Source: Leptospira harrisiae
Lineage (GTDB): Bacteria; Spirochaetota; Leptospiria; Leptospirales; Leptospiraceae
Direction of reading: 5' to 3'
Length of the DNA: 64,000 nucleotides
NCBI RefSeq assembly: GCF_002811945.1
Contig: NZ_NPDX01000001.1
Span: 682,001-746,000 of the forward strand
Part shown: positions 1 through 8,181 of the stretch, one piece after another
How the letters are laid out: every line of letters starts with the position of its first letter
Position numbering within the stretch: position 1 is the stretch's first letter
The notes under the pieces: generated by a model
The model's input: the letters and a program-made list of their open reading frames with translations, nothing else
What the model was told of the DNA's origin: nothing
The model's database searches: none
Program-made: the position numbers and the translations under genes

Positions 1-870
1 AACAACATCTTCATAAAGACGAATGGGAGTGATTACATAAGAAACATAAAAATTTCGAGATTCATGTTTTCTCATGGATTCAAAATAATCCAAAGCAAAT
101 TCATCTCCAAATTCCTTCCCCATTTCTTTGTATTCATTATAATAATTAAAGAGGACGTCATTGCCTGGATCATTGATATAAGAAGTGATTCGATTACAAT
201 CTGGTATATAAATGGATTTTCCGGTTCTTAGGATGGTTTTTTTAACAAAGTCATCATATTCGTTTAATTTTTCGTCTGGCTGGAAAAAATGGATTTCATA
301 GTCTTTTGAAATTCTTTCGATGGCCTCGGTTAACATTACATTGATGAGTTTGCTATCAGGCCTATCTTTCCGTACTTCTTTCATTAGGTGAGGAAAACGG
401 CTTTCGGCATAAAGGTTTTTTCCCACTTCTCTCGAACCACCTGTCAAACTTCTAAATAGAATGATAAAGTTCATAAACAAATCATCTACTGGAATCCGTT
501 TGTTGGTTCTAAGTTGATAAGACTGTAGCTCAGTTGGAGTTTTGATTACAGTTTTTTCTTTTTGGATGTCGAGGATCACTACCTCAAACTGGTAGTTGAT
601 GTTCATTACTTCAAAACGAACTCGTGCTCGCCTTGATCCTTGTTCCACCAAGTCGGGGATCATTAAAGTGACTGTATGGGATTCAATTTCCTCGACCGCT
701 GCAACTAGAATGTCCTCTTCATAAATAAATTCAAATTCTCGGTTATCTGCTTTAAGATAATAAAAGAGGTGTTTGACTATGTTGACATCCGACCCTATGA
801 TGGTTTCTTCAAATAACGATTCTAAAATCGTTATGAGTTCTTGCATCGAATCGGTTCTTCCAATTGCCAT
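1..870 (-). CDS. PilZ/DUF1577-like protein, 3' part beyond window edge
   Basis: The minus-strand reading frame is open from an ATG at 870 to the window edge, so about 290 N-terminal residues are visible and the stop lies outside. There is no ATG, GTG or TTG further upstream in this frame before a stop, which fixes the start. The protein has no signal peptide or membrane segment. A stretch around residues 45-110 (MIPDLVEQGSRRARVRF, then QLRTNKRIPVDD) has the flavour of a PilZ-type beta barrel, and the rest resembles Leptospira DUF1577 proteins. That assignment rests on remembered family style and is tentative. It is divergent from the gene starting near 963; no clear ribosome site precedes it. 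Confidence 0.6.
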   Translation of the reverse strand, partial: MAIGRTDSMQELITILESLFEETIIGSDVNIVKHLFYYLKADNREFEFIYEEDILVAAVEEIESHTVTLMIPDLVEQGSRRARVRFEVMNINYQFEVVILDIQKEKTVIKTPTELQSYQLRTNKRIPVDDLFMNFIILFRSLTGGSREVGKNLYAESRFPHLMKEVRKDRPDSKLINVMLTEAIERISKDYEIHFFQPDEKLNEYDDFVKKTILRTGKSIYIPDCNRITSYINDPGNDVLFNYYNEYKEMGKEFGDEFALDYFESMRKHESRNFYVSYVITPIRLYEDVV

Positions 871-962
871 ACTAAAATTATCGATTTTCTGAGGGTCAAA
901 ATCGATTTTCTCGCCAGGAAAATATGCAAGGAAACGACAGAATTCGCCGAAATGGGAAGTAT

Positions 963-1490
963 ATGGAACTCACTCTCCCAAAACAAGTTAATCCAGAACT
1001 TTTGCCAATGATCCGTCAAGGTCTCCTCAGTCCGGAGAAATTAGCCATTCTCACTGAGTTGTATGCCATTGTGGAAAGGTTTGCAGGTTCCCTCTACACT
1101 GATGAGGAAACCCAAAAGAAAATTTTGGAACGTACTGGGTCATTGCCTGATCTCATTACTTGGAGTGATTACTTTCAGACGGAAGTGGCTTCTCGTTATT
1201 TTTTAGAATCAGAGGATTCACTCAGACGCATTGTTGATACCATACGTTTTGACTTAATTTCTTCTCATCTGATTTTTAGTGGAAAACCAGATCATTACAA
1301 AGATAAAATTAGAGCCGAAGTTTTGGTGAGCAAAGGCATTGATTCTCTTCTTCCCAACCAAGACATGGAAAGCCAACACCTAGAAATTCTCCTCAATTAC
1401 TTTGAAAATATGGAGATCGGGAATAAACCTTTATCTTTACAAGATAAAGCCTGGTACGAATCCTTTCAGATAGATGAAATCGCGATTTGA
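963..1490 (+). CDS. conserved hypothetical protein
   Basis: This is a 175-residue, mainly helical, soluble protein starting MELTLPKQVNPELLPM. I do not recognise a family. An ATG at 963 with GGGAAG just upstream is chosen. An in-frame ATG at 924, also with an AGGAA box at a short distance, would add 13 residues rich in charged side chains and cannot be excluded. The 3' end overlaps the following crotonase gene by 17 nt, so the two are probably co-transcribed and translationally coupled. The opposite-strand frame over its 5' end is a shadow. Confidence 0.7.
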   Translation: MELTLPKQVNPELLPMIRQGLLSPEKLAILTELYAIVERFAGSLYTDEETQKKILERTGSLPDLITWSDYFQTEVASRYFLESEDSLRRIVDTIRFDLISSHLIFSGKPDHYKDKIRAEVLVSKGIDSLLPNQDMESQHLEILLNYFENMEIGNKPLSLQDKAWYESFQIDEIAI

Positions 1491-2292
1491 AACCAAAGAG
1501 TATGAATTCCTAGAAATTGAATCCCGTGATACTGAAGATGGAAAGATAGTTTCCATCTTCCTAAACAATCCCAGTTCCCGCAATTCCATGACATGGAAAA
1601 TGGGGGAAGAGTTCGCAGACCTCATCCATTCCATTAAAAAAGAAAAAGTCCTTCCAAGAGCAGTCATCATTTCCGGTAGAAACGATGTGTTTTGTGCTGG
1701 TGGTGATTTAAATTTACTAAGATCTTTTTCAGAAAAATCTTTTTCGCAAAACAGACGTGATATGAGAAAGTTCTACGGTTTCTTTTTATCGGTTCGTAAA
1801 CTCCCTGTCCCTGTCATTGCTGCTGTGAATGGGCATGCGATTGGAGCAGGTCTTTCTTTAACTTTTGGGTGCGACCTAAGAATTTTTGCTGATGAGGGAA
1901 AGTATTCTTTTAATTTTGTAAGGCTTGGAATCCATCCTGGAATGGGTTCAAGTTTTCTTTCCCCTGAACTCCTTGGAAAAAGTTTAGGAGGAAGGTTATT
2001 ACTCACCGGTGAAACCTTCGATGGTAAATTTGCCAAATCTTGTGGACTTGCATTAGATAGTGTTCCTAAAACTGAAGTGTATGCGCGTGCTATGGACCTT
2101 GCATTGTCCTTGTCAAAGGCTGCGCCACTCGCCTTACAAGAGTTAAAGCGAAATTTATACTCCTGGAAGCAGTTGGACGCTGCGCTAAAAAAAGAAGCAG
2201 AATCCCAGGCGCGGAACTTTATTTCGGACGACTTTAAAGAGACAATCAAAAGTATCTTAGAAAAGCGCGAACCTAAGTTTACCGGTAAATGA
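1474..2292 (+). CDS. enoyl-CoA hydratase/isomerase (crotonase) family protein
   Basis: The 272-residue length is typical of single-domain crotonases. Visible family features are the oxyanion-hole segment FCAGGDLNLL (residues about 71-80), the second oxyanion region HAIGAGLSLTFGCDLR and the LGIHPGMG turn. In rat enoyl-CoA hydratase two glutamates (E144 and E164) do the catalysis. Here the aligned positions appear to be Ser (GAGLSL) and Val/Arg (FNFVRLG), so simple hydration is doubtful. An isomerase or another crotonase reaction fits better, as in PaaG-like enzymes. It probably acts in acyl-CoA metabolism. It overlaps the upstream gene by 17 nt and is followed by a perfect inverted repeat. Confidence 0.85.
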   Translation: MKSRFETKEYEFLEIESRDTEDGKIVSIFLNNPSSRNSMTWKMGEEFADLIHSIKKEKVLPRAVIISGRNDVFCAGGDLNLLRSFSEKSFSQNRRDMRKFYGFFLSVRKLPVPVIAAVNGHAIGAGLSLTFGCDLRIFADEGKYSFNFVRLGIHPGMGSSFLSPELLGKSLGGRLLLTGETFDGKFAKSCGLALDSVPKTEVYARAMDLALSLSKAAPLALQELKRNLYSWKQLDAALKKEAESQARNFISDDFKETIKSILEKREPKFTGK

Positions 2293-2293
2293 A

Positions 2294-2316
2294 AAATTTA
2301 GAAAGTTTCTAAATTT
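2294..2316. promoter_or_regulatory. 23-bp perfect 11-1-11 inverted repeat before fnr-like gene
   Basis: The half-site AAATTTAGAAA (2294-2304) is followed by one G and its exact reverse complement (2306-2316). It lies 42 bp before the FNR-like start. The inner part TTAGAAA-G-TTTCTAA has the 7-1-7 layout of Fur/PerR-family operators. There is no T-tract after it, so it is a poor terminator for the crotonase gene. An operator is the better reading, but the regulator is unknown. Confidence 0.5.
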
Positions 2317-2358
2317 ATGGCTCGACAAGGATTTTTTAAGAGGTTACACCAAAACTGA

Positions 2359-3057
2359 ATGGCGGATCTTCCACTCAATCCTGATTGTTTTGCTTGTGAT
2401 TATAAAAATCACAATGTCCTTCACTGTGCTGCGCATGAAACCATAGAAAGAATCAACGCTGGTAAAGACTTCACTGTATTTCCACGGGGTAAACATCTCG
2501 TTTCTGCAGGTGTCAAAGCTGACGGTTTTTTCTTCATCAAGTCGGGACTTGTTAGAAGTTATGTCCAATTGGCTAGTGGTAAGGAACAAACCTTACGTCT
2601 CAGTGGACCTGGGGACTGGGTAGGATTTCGGGATTGTATATCAGATTCCGTTTCCCATCACAACGTAGTGGCCGTCGAAGACACCCATGCTTGTTACATC
2701 ACGGGAGACCTCATTGATGCCCTCGTAAAGGATGATATCAACTTCCAAAAGGAAGTCTTCAAACAGATGGCGAAGGAATGGCAGGAGATGGAGGAACATG
2801 TAGTTTCTCTCGGAACCAAACAAGTCCATGAAAAACTAGCAGAAATCCTAATCGTTCTAGACAACGCCCAAGGTCGCAAGAACCAAGTAGAACTCAAAGT
2901 CACGCGAGATGTCCTTGCTACATTCATTGGAACCAAAACAGAAACCTTAGTAAGGGCGTTATCTGATCTCAAAGCCAGAGAATTCATCTCTGTGGACAAA
3001 AACCGCATTGATATTCTGAACAGAGAAGCTTTGTATTCCCTTTCAAAAATCGCCTAA
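2359..3057 (+). CDS. Crp/Fnr-family regulator with FNR-like cysteine set
   Basis: The 232-residue protein has an N-terminal cyclic-nucleotide-binding fold (residues about 35-125), a dimer helix (about 130-160) and a winged helix-turn-helix at about 180-225, with recognition helix TETLVRALSDL carrying the usual ET-x-x-R contacts. The N-terminus has cysteines at 10, 13 and 23 (CX2CX9C). A further cysteine at 112 (THACYITGDLIDAL) aligns with the fourth ligand of E. coli FNR (VCEIPFETL). This suggests a [4Fe-4S] cluster and oxygen sensing, though FNR has CX2CX5C spacing. C93 is an extra cysteine. In the recognition helix FNR's Ser is Val here, so the DNA site may differ. The start ATG at 2359 is the first in frame. 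Confidence 0.85.
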   Translation: MADLPLNPDCFACDYKNHNVLHCAAHETIERINAGKDFTVFPRGKHLVSAGVKADGFFFIKSGLVRSYVQLASGKEQTLRLSGPGDWVGFRDCISDSVSHHNVVAVEDTHACYITGDLIDALVKDDINFQKEVFKQMAKEWQEMEEHVVSLGTKQVHEKLAEILIVLDNAQGRKNQVELKVTRDVLATFIGTKTETLVRALSDLKAREFISVDKNRIDILNREALYSLSKIA

Positions 3058-3161
3058 ATTTTTTCCTGAATCTATTAAGCCTCCACCTCAGAATTCCGAT
3101 GGTAGAAATGATTGATAATCAAGGTAGGGTCTGTTGCCTGATTTTACCTTAAGTCACTCCC

Positions 3162-3197
3162 GGGGGGGCATTCCGAAAGGATTCCCCCTTTTTTTAT
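3162..3197 (+). terminator. intrinsic terminator after fnr-like gene
   Basis: A run of seven G, a short AT-rich inner stem with a GAAA-like loop, five C and then seven T form a classic Rho-independent terminator. It separates the regulator from the rhomboid gene. Confidence 0.8.
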
Positions 3198-3239
3198 TTC
3201 CCTTGTTTCTTTCTAAGCCATCTAAATTCTGGAAGTTAC

Positions 3240-4187
3240 ATGTCTAGAAATCGAGGCCAGAGTCCTAGTTTATTTGGGAATCCCATCCTTCATCCCCTGA
3301 ATGTAATTCTCATCATCAATTGTTTTATTTTTTTTCTCCAATACTTTGCAAACCAGCAGTTAATTTATCGATTTGGTTTGACACCTGATTTTGTGTTAGG
3401 TGGTGCAGTTTGGCAGGTATTTACTTATGGTTTTTTACATGCAGTAGAACTTATCCCTTTTCATTTACTTGTGAATATGTATGGTATGTATATGTTGGGA
3501 ACCAATATCATTCCCATCATTGGAAAAACTAAATTTACTATTTTGTATTTTGCCTCTCAAATTGGTGCGGGAATTTTTGTGGTTCTATCTGCTTATTTGA
3601 ATCATGTATTAGGTGGCAATCTTCCTTTTTTAGAATCCATGACCACACAAACGATTGGTGCCTCAGGGGCTCTGTTTGGGTTACTGGCTCTATTCGGAAT
3701 TTTTTATCCTAATGCGGAACTCCTATTATTTATTTTTCCGGTAAAAGCTAAAAATGCAGTTTGGGTGTCACTTGTGATTGGTTATTTAATTTCCCAACTG
3801 GGAAATGGAGCTATTTCCAATACATGTCATTTGGGTGGAGCGCTAACGGCTCTCATCCTCTATAAAATTTTCCAAAAACAAATCAAACCTGGGAGTTTAC
3901 CTTATATTCCTGGATTGGAATGGGAAGCGCCAAGGGAGACTAAAATCCAACAGAAATCCAAACCGGCGGTCGTTGAGGATCTCTTTCTTGACCAAAAAAA
4001 AATCAACGAAAGCGTTTTGAAACAGATTGATTCTAAAAAAGATAGGGAATCGGTAATAAATTATTTACTAGGTATACAAGTGGCAGATGCTAATATATGC
4101 CCTCCATCTACGTATAACACCGAGGATCCGATCTGTTTGCGCTGTGAATGGTTGGCAAATTGTGCACTTCGTAAGGCAAAAGAATAA
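3240..4187 (+). CDS. rhomboid-family intramembrane serine protease
   Basis: The 315-residue protein has about six membrane segments in residues 15-215. The catalytic serine motif GASGALFG lies at about residues 140-147, followed by the catalytic histidine in CHLGGALTAL at about 196-205. This is the rhomboid Ser-His dyad inside the membrane. A soluble tail of about 100 residues follows, charged and ending with several cysteines (NICPPS, ICLRCEWLANCAL). The CxxC plus CxxxxC pattern could bind a metal, but that is only suggestive. GGAAG at 3231-3235 supports the ATG at 3240. It is preceded by a strong terminator and so has its own promoter. The substrate is unknown. Confidence 0.9.
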   Translation: MSRNRGQSPSLFGNPILHPLNVILIINCFIFFLQYFANQQLIYRFGLTPDFVLGGAVWQVFTYGFLHAVELIPFHLLVNMYGMYMLGTNIIPIIGKTKFTILYFASQIGAGIFVVLSAYLNHVLGGNLPFLESMTTQTIGASGALFGLLALFGIFYPNAELLLFIFPVKAKNAVWVSLVIGYLISQLGNGAISNTCHLGGALTALILYKIFQKQIKPGSLPYIPGLEWEAPRETKIQQKSKPAVVEDLFLDQKKINESVLKQIDSKKDRESVINYLLGIQVADANICPPSTYNTEDPICLRCEWLANCALRKAKE

Positions 4188-4236
4188 TTTTTCGTCTAAA
4201 TTCTTGACAGTCTCTTGAGATGGGGATAATGAAAAC

Positions 4237-4704
4237 ATGCCTGTAGAAAAGAAATCCTCTGTAGAAGAGGTTCTCAAACGCGAAAAATTAACCAAAGAAT
4301 TTGAAAAAGAAAAACGTGTTTCCGAACAAAAGGCGATCGAACAAGCAGCAGCTAAATTGTCTGCACAGAGCCCAGAAACAACCGAAACTGTAAAAACATC
4401 CAAATTCATTACCAATATCGACATAACATTTTCCCAAGCAAAAACGGATCTAAGGTTTTATTTTCTGAATGATGGAAGTTATGCGGACGATTTCAAACGA
4501 ATGTTCCAAGAGAACGAATCCTTATTCAAACGTTACGGAATCACTAGCCAGAAGTATTTGGAATACATTCGAGAATCCTTTGATCGTTATAAAAAAATTC
4601 ATGATATGATGCCTCTGGATCCAATGAAACCTAAACATTTTAAATACGTAGAAGACTCCATTTCGGAACTGGTAAGGATGTTCAACCAGAGATTCGGAAA
4701 ATAA
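4237..4704 (+). CDS. conserved hypothetical protein with N-terminal coiled coil
   Basis: The 155-residue protein has no signal peptide. Residues 1-50 are very charged and helical (KREKLTKEFEKEKRVSEQKA), probably coiled coil. Residues about 65-155 form a more compact, aromatic-rich part (DLRFYFLNDGSYADDFKRMF, SELVRMFNQRFGK). I do not recognise a family. It starts 49 nt after the rhomboid gene, with a GGGGAT box 13-14 nt ahead of the ATG. It may form a unit with the rhomboid gene. Confidence 0.75.
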   Translation: MPVEKKSSVEEVLKREKLTKEFEKEKRVSEQKAIEQAAAKLSAQSPETTETVKTSKFITNIDITFSQAKTDLRFYFLNDGSYADDFKRMFQENESLFKRYGITSQKYLEYIRESFDRYKKIHDMMPLDPMKPKHFKYVEDSISELVRMFNQRFGK

Positions 4705-4800
4705 TTCTTTCGAAACTTTCTTTTCCTCCGGCCATAGGATTTCCCTAAAAAATTGAGAAGTTTCCTTCTGCCAATTGTTGGTTCTCATAGAGGGACTTCT

Positions 4801-4911
4801 TTGCCAGAACATTGGAAACGCATTCTTATTTTTGCAATCGTTGCTTTCGTTTATTTCTTTTGGATTTTTGTTGGGTATGATTTAGCAGGGGTTCTCGGCC
4901 TCGCTTCCTAA
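4801..4911 (+). CDS. small membrane protein, TTG start, 36 aa
   Basis: A TTG at 4801 is preceded by AGGGA (4791-4795) with a 5-nt spacer, which is a good ribosome site. The frame encodes PEHWKR, then about 20 hydrophobic and aromatic residues (LIFAIVAFVYFFWIFVGYDL), then AGVLGLAS and TAA. It would be a single-span protein with a positive N-terminal flank. The frame is open further upstream, to 4738, without a better start. It lies between the hypothetical gene and hisB. Standard gene finders would easily miss it. Function is unknown. Confidence 0.5.
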   Translation: MPEHWKRILIFAIVAFVYFFWIFVGYDLAGVLGLAS

Positions 4912-4965
4912 TCCTCCCCACATTCTCTCTTGACACCTGGGTTTTCTACCAAACATGCTAGGAAT

Positions 4966-5547
4966 ATGGTGGAATCAAGAAAGACATCCGAAACAGACAT
5001 CCGGCTGGACCTAAACGTCCGAGGTACGGGAGTCTACCAGTTTGATACTGAAATCCCGTTTTTTGAGCATATGCTCTCTCATATCTCCAAACATGGCCTC
5101 ATTGATATGGATTTAAAACTCCGAGGCGACATTGGTATCGATTGCCACCATTCTGTGGAAGACACCGCCATCCTTATGGGTCAAATGATCCACACCCAAT
5201 TAGGTGATAAAAAAGGAATCTTCCGATACGGACATTTTACCTTACCAATGGATGAAGTTTTAACAACAGTCGCAGTGGATCTCGGTGGACGATTTTATTT
5301 TAAATACACTGGCCCTCCTATGGATGGGAAATTTGGAATTTATGACGCAGAACTTTCACTCGAGTTCCTTCAGAAATTTGCTCTCAACGCAAAGATGAAT
5401 TTACACGTCGTTGTACATTATGGTGAAAACCGCCACCACATCCACGAATCTATTTTTAAGGGCCTTGGTAAGGCATTACGGCAAGCGATTGCCATCGACT
5501 CACTAACAAAGGATCAAATACCTTCTACAAAAGGAATGTTGGAGTGA
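4966..5547 (+). CDS. hisB: imidazoleglycerol-phosphate dehydratase
   Basis: HisB removes water from imidazole glycerol phosphate in histidine synthesis. The 193-residue monofunctional form (no phosphatase domain) shows the characteristic metal-binding histidine motifs: [13 protein letters not shown] near the N-terminus, [11 protein letters not shown], and [20 protein letters not shown]. The ATG at 4966 gives the usual N-terminus ([12 protein letters not shown]). A TTG at 4930 would add 12 residues that do not look like HisB, and it coincides with a TTGACA hexamer. It heads a tight his cluster and overlaps hisH by 4 nt. Confidence 0.95.
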   Translation: MVESRKTSETDIRLDLNVRGTGVYQFDTEIPFFEHMLSHISKHGLIDMDLKLRGDIGIDCHHSVEDTAILMGQMIHTQLGDKKGIFRYGHFTLPMDEVLTTVAVDLGGRFYFKYTGPPMDGKFGIYDAELSLEFLQKFALNAKMNLHVVVHYGENRHHIHESIFKGLGKALRQAIAIDSLTKDQIPSTKGMLE

Positions 5548-6170
5548 TTGTTGTTTTAGATTTTGGAATGGGGAATATCCATTCCTTACTCAAAGCAGTT
5601 TCCTTATACACTAGTGATTTTCAATTTACGAGTGATCTTGAAACGGTCAAAAAAGCTGATAAAATTATTTTGCCTGGTGATGGACATTTTGATAAAGCCA
5701 TGCAGAATTTAAATCAGGCAGGATTTTCTTCTGTATTAAAAGATCACGTAGCCGCAGAAAAACCTTTGTTTGGAATTTGTATAGGTTATCAAGTGTTATT
5801 TGAGGATTCGGATGAAACTTCTAAACCAGGGGCAACCATTCCGGGTCTCGGATTCATTCGCGGTAAAATTCGAAAGTTTGAAGGGAAACAAAACTTAAAA
5901 GTTCCTCATATGGGATGGAATAAACTTTTTGATATCAAAGCCAAAAATACCAAGTTATTAAAAGGAATTCCCAACGAATCTTTTATGTATTTTATCCATT
6001 CTTATCGGCCTGTGGGTGTCGATAGGTTGGACATCACAGCTAACTGCCATTACTATGGGGAATCTTTTCCTGCTGTGGTAGAAAAAGAAACTATCTATGG
6101 AACACAGTTCCATCCCGAAAAATCAGATATAACAGGACTTGGAATCCTAAAAAACTTTATAGAACTCTAA
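5544..6170 (+). CDS. hisH: imidazole glycerol phosphate synthase, glutaminase subunit
   Basis: HisH supplies ammonia from glutamine to HisF for the IGP synthase reaction. The 208-residue class I amidotransferase shows the catalytic cysteine in LFGICIGYQ and the His-Glu pair in [10 protein letters not shown] near the C-terminus. The start is GTG overlapping the hisB stop by 4 nt, which suggests translational coupling. hisF is not in the window, so the partner must be encoded elsewhere. Confidence 0.95.
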   Translation: MIVVLDFGMGNIHSLLKAVSLYTSDFQFTSDLETVKKADKIILPGDGHFDKAMQNLNQAGFSSVLKDHVAAEKPLFGICIGYQVLFEDSDETSKPGATIPGLGFIRGKIRKFEGKQNLKVPHMGWNKLFDIKAKNTKLLKGIPNESFMYFIHSYRPVGVDRLDITANCHYYGESFPAVVEKETIYGTQFHPEKSDITGLGILKNFIEL

Positions 6171-6171
6171 T

Positions 6172-6918
6172 ATGTTAGTATTACCTGCAATTGATCTTTT
6201 AGATAACGAAGCTGTGCGATTACTCCAAGGGGATTATTCTAAAAAAACAGTGTATTCCTCCGAACCCGAAAAAATGATCCAAGTTTTTGAGGAACAAGGG
6301 GCCACACTGATTCACATTGTGGATTTAAATGCTGCAAAAACTGGAAAATCAGAAAATGAGAAAGCCATTCGCAAAATTAAAAACAAATGTTCCGTAGATC
6401 TAGAGTTAGGTGGTGGAATTCGTTCTTTAGAAAATATGAAGTTTTATGATGGGCTCGGTGTATCTCGGTTTATTTTAGGAACTGTTGCCGTAGAGGACCC
6501 ATCTGTGGTAGAACAGGGATTAAAAACCTTCGGCCCAAATCGAATTGTGATTGGAGTGGATGCCAAAGATGGATTGGTTCGCACTAAAGGTTGGGAAACC
6601 AATTCAGGAATCAAATACACTGATTTTTTAAAAACAATGTATGATATGGGAATCCGCCACGTAATTTTTACAGACATTTCCAAAGACGGAATGATGGCTG
6701 GGCCAAACACTGCTGTTTATTTGGAGTTATTGTCTATGTTTCCCGATTTACAGCTGGTAGCTTCTGGGGGAGTTTCTTCCACAAAAGACCTGGTGCATTT
6801 GTATGATGCCTCTAAGGGAAAACTATTCGGTGCCATCACGGGAAAAGCAATTTATGAAGGAAAATTAGACTTAAAAGAAAGTATCAGGATTCTAAGTATG
6901 AAGAGGAATGAAAATTGA
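6172..6918 (+). CDS. hisA: phosphoribosyl-formimino-AICAR ribotide isomerase
   Basis: HisA isomerises ProFAR to PRFAR in the histidine pathway. The 248-residue TIM barrel begins LVLPAIDLLDNEAVRLLQGDY, with the first catalytic Asp in PAID. It has the GGGIRS and FTDISKDGMMAGPN phosphate and catalytic segments and ASGGVSS near the end. It starts one nucleotide after hisH and its stop overlaps the next start, so it is part of the same operon. Confidence 0.95.
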   Translation: MLVLPAIDLLDNEAVRLLQGDYSKKTVYSSEPEKMIQVFEEQGATLIHIVDLNAAKTGKSENEKAIRKIKNKCSVDLELGGGIRSLENMKFYDGLGVSRFILGTVAVEDPSVVEQGLKTFGPNRIVIGVDAKDGLVRTKGWETNSGIKYTDFLKTMYDMGIRHVIFTDISKDGMMAGPNTAVYLELLSMFPDLQLVASGGVSSTKDLVHLYDASKGKLFGAITGKAIYEGKLDLKESIRILSMKRNEN

Positions 6919-8150
6919 TGAATCGTAAGAATTTAGCATTAGCAGGAGTGGTCGGTGGAGTTATCGGACTCATTGTCTCTTTCCTATTGGCAATCGAATA
7001 TTTTGGTATTGGAACAGATAATTTAGCAAACTCCGCATGTTCTGCATTAGGTGGCGGTGACTCCTGTTTAAAAGTTGCAGAGAGTTCTTATTCGGCAATC
7101 CCGGGAGTCCCATTTTTAGGAAATGTTCCTATCGCCTTACTTGGGTTTGGGTTTTACGGAGTATTGACATATTCTTTCTTTTTGGTTACAAAAGCAAAAT
7201 CGAATGAAGAAGTGTCAAAGTTCATTTCTCTTCTTTTCCCTATTTTGGTATTAGGCCTTCTATTTGATTTTATCCTTTTTGGGATCTCAGTAGGAATCAT
7301 CGGAACAATTTGCCAACTTTGTTTTGTGACATACATAGTTACAATGACACTTCTTGGTATTTTATTTTTACTTTGGAAAACAGAAGGAAAACCAAAACTA
7401 GAAGTTCCACTGGCCTTAAAAGAAGGAATCACTACGCTCGGACTCGTTTATTTTTTTAGTTTTTCATTAGGGTTTGCAACTAGTAAGATGTGGGTGAATC
7501 AGGCAAGTTCCAATACTCTCGCAACTTCAAGAGGAATGGACTCTGCAGAAATCCAATCTAAGATTGCGGCCTATTTTCAAGAACCCACGCTCGGAATCAA
7601 AGTTGCCGGATCACCATTCATTGGTAAAAAAGACGCACCAATCACGATTGTAAAATTTGCTGATTACAACTGTGGACATTGTTTACATACAAGTCATATC
7701 TTACATACAGTTCTTTCTGAATACGATGGAATGGTTAAGGTGGTTTATAAAAACTTCCCACTAGACGGAACTTGTAACCGTTTGATGCAACAACCAAGAC
7801 CCGATGCTTCTTCTTGTGTGGCTGCCATTGCTGCCATTTGTGCTGACAAACAAGGAAAATTTGAGCCTATGTATCGTGGGCTTTATGATAACTTAGAAAA
7901 GGGTGTGGCTCACTCTGGATCCAGTGTTGTAAATTTAGCTAATTCCATTGGATTGAATGTGAATTCTTTAAAAGCATGTATGGCTTCTAAAGAAGCACAA
8001 AACCAATTGAATGCAGAGATTGATGAGGCTGAAAAGTTAAATATTCAGTCCACTCCTTCTCTTTATATCAATGATAGAAGAATTGAGAGTGGAACTCCTA
8101 ATCCAATTTTTTTAAAGACTCTTCTCGAACAAATCATCCAAAAGATGTAA
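6918..8150 (+). CDS. VKOR-DsbA fusion protein (disulfide-bond formation)
   Basis: The N-terminal half (about residues 1-195) is a vitamin K epoxide reductase-type four- to five-helix membrane domain. It has a loop cysteine pair (SACSALGGGDSC) and the quinone-site CXXC (ICQLCF at about 137-142). The C-terminal half (about 225-410) is a DsbA/thioredoxin-like domain with an active-site CGHC and a cis-Pro region (QSTPSLYIN). Such fusions oxidise exported proteins and pass electrons to quinone, replacing DsbB plus DsbA. The ATG at 6918 overlaps the hisA TGA. A TTG one codon earlier is possible. The coupling to his genes looks positional rather than functional. Confidence 0.9.
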   Translation: MNRKNLALAGVVGGVIGLIVSFLLAIEYFGIGTDNLANSACSALGGGDSCLKVAESSYSAIPGVPFLGNVPIALLGFGFYGVLTYSFFLVTKAKSNEEVSKFISLLFPILVLGLLFDFILFGISVGIIGTICQLCFVTYIVTMTLLGILFLLWKTEGKPKLEVPLALKEGITTLGLVYFFSFSLGFATSKMWVNQASSNTLATSRGMDSAEIQSKIAAYFQEPTLGIKVAGSPFIGKKDAPITIVKFADYNCGHCLHTSHILHTVLSEYDGMVKVVYKNFPLDGTCNRLMQQPRPDASSCVAAIAAICADKQGKFEPMYRGLYDNLEKGVAHSGSSVVNLANSIGLNVNSLKACMASKEAQNQLNAEIDEAEKLNIQSTPSLYINDRRIESGTPNPIFLKTLLEQIIQKM

Positions 8151-8159
8151 ATGGAATAG

Positions 8160-8181
8160 GCACCTAAATAGATTTAGGTGC
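8160..8181. terminator. shared hairpin between convergent genes
   Basis: GCACCTAAAT and its exact reverse complement flank a two-base centre, and the hairpin includes the stop codon of the minus-strand neuB-like gene. It lies between two convergent genes. No long T-tract follows on either side, so termination may be weak or Rho-assisted. Confidence 0.5.

Noticed and set aside
1773..2249. 158-codon minus-strand frame inside the crotonase gene
   Set aside because: It is a shadow of a well-supported gene and has no recognisable protein features.
3112..3122. TTGATAATCAA, resembling an FNR box, after the FNR-like gene
   Set aside because: FNR half-sites need four bases between them; here there is one, and a strong terminator separates it from the next gene.
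4930..4965. TTG start for hisB adding 12 residues
   Set aside because: The extra residues do not resemble HisB and there is no ribosome site; the ATG at 4966 gives the family N-terminus.
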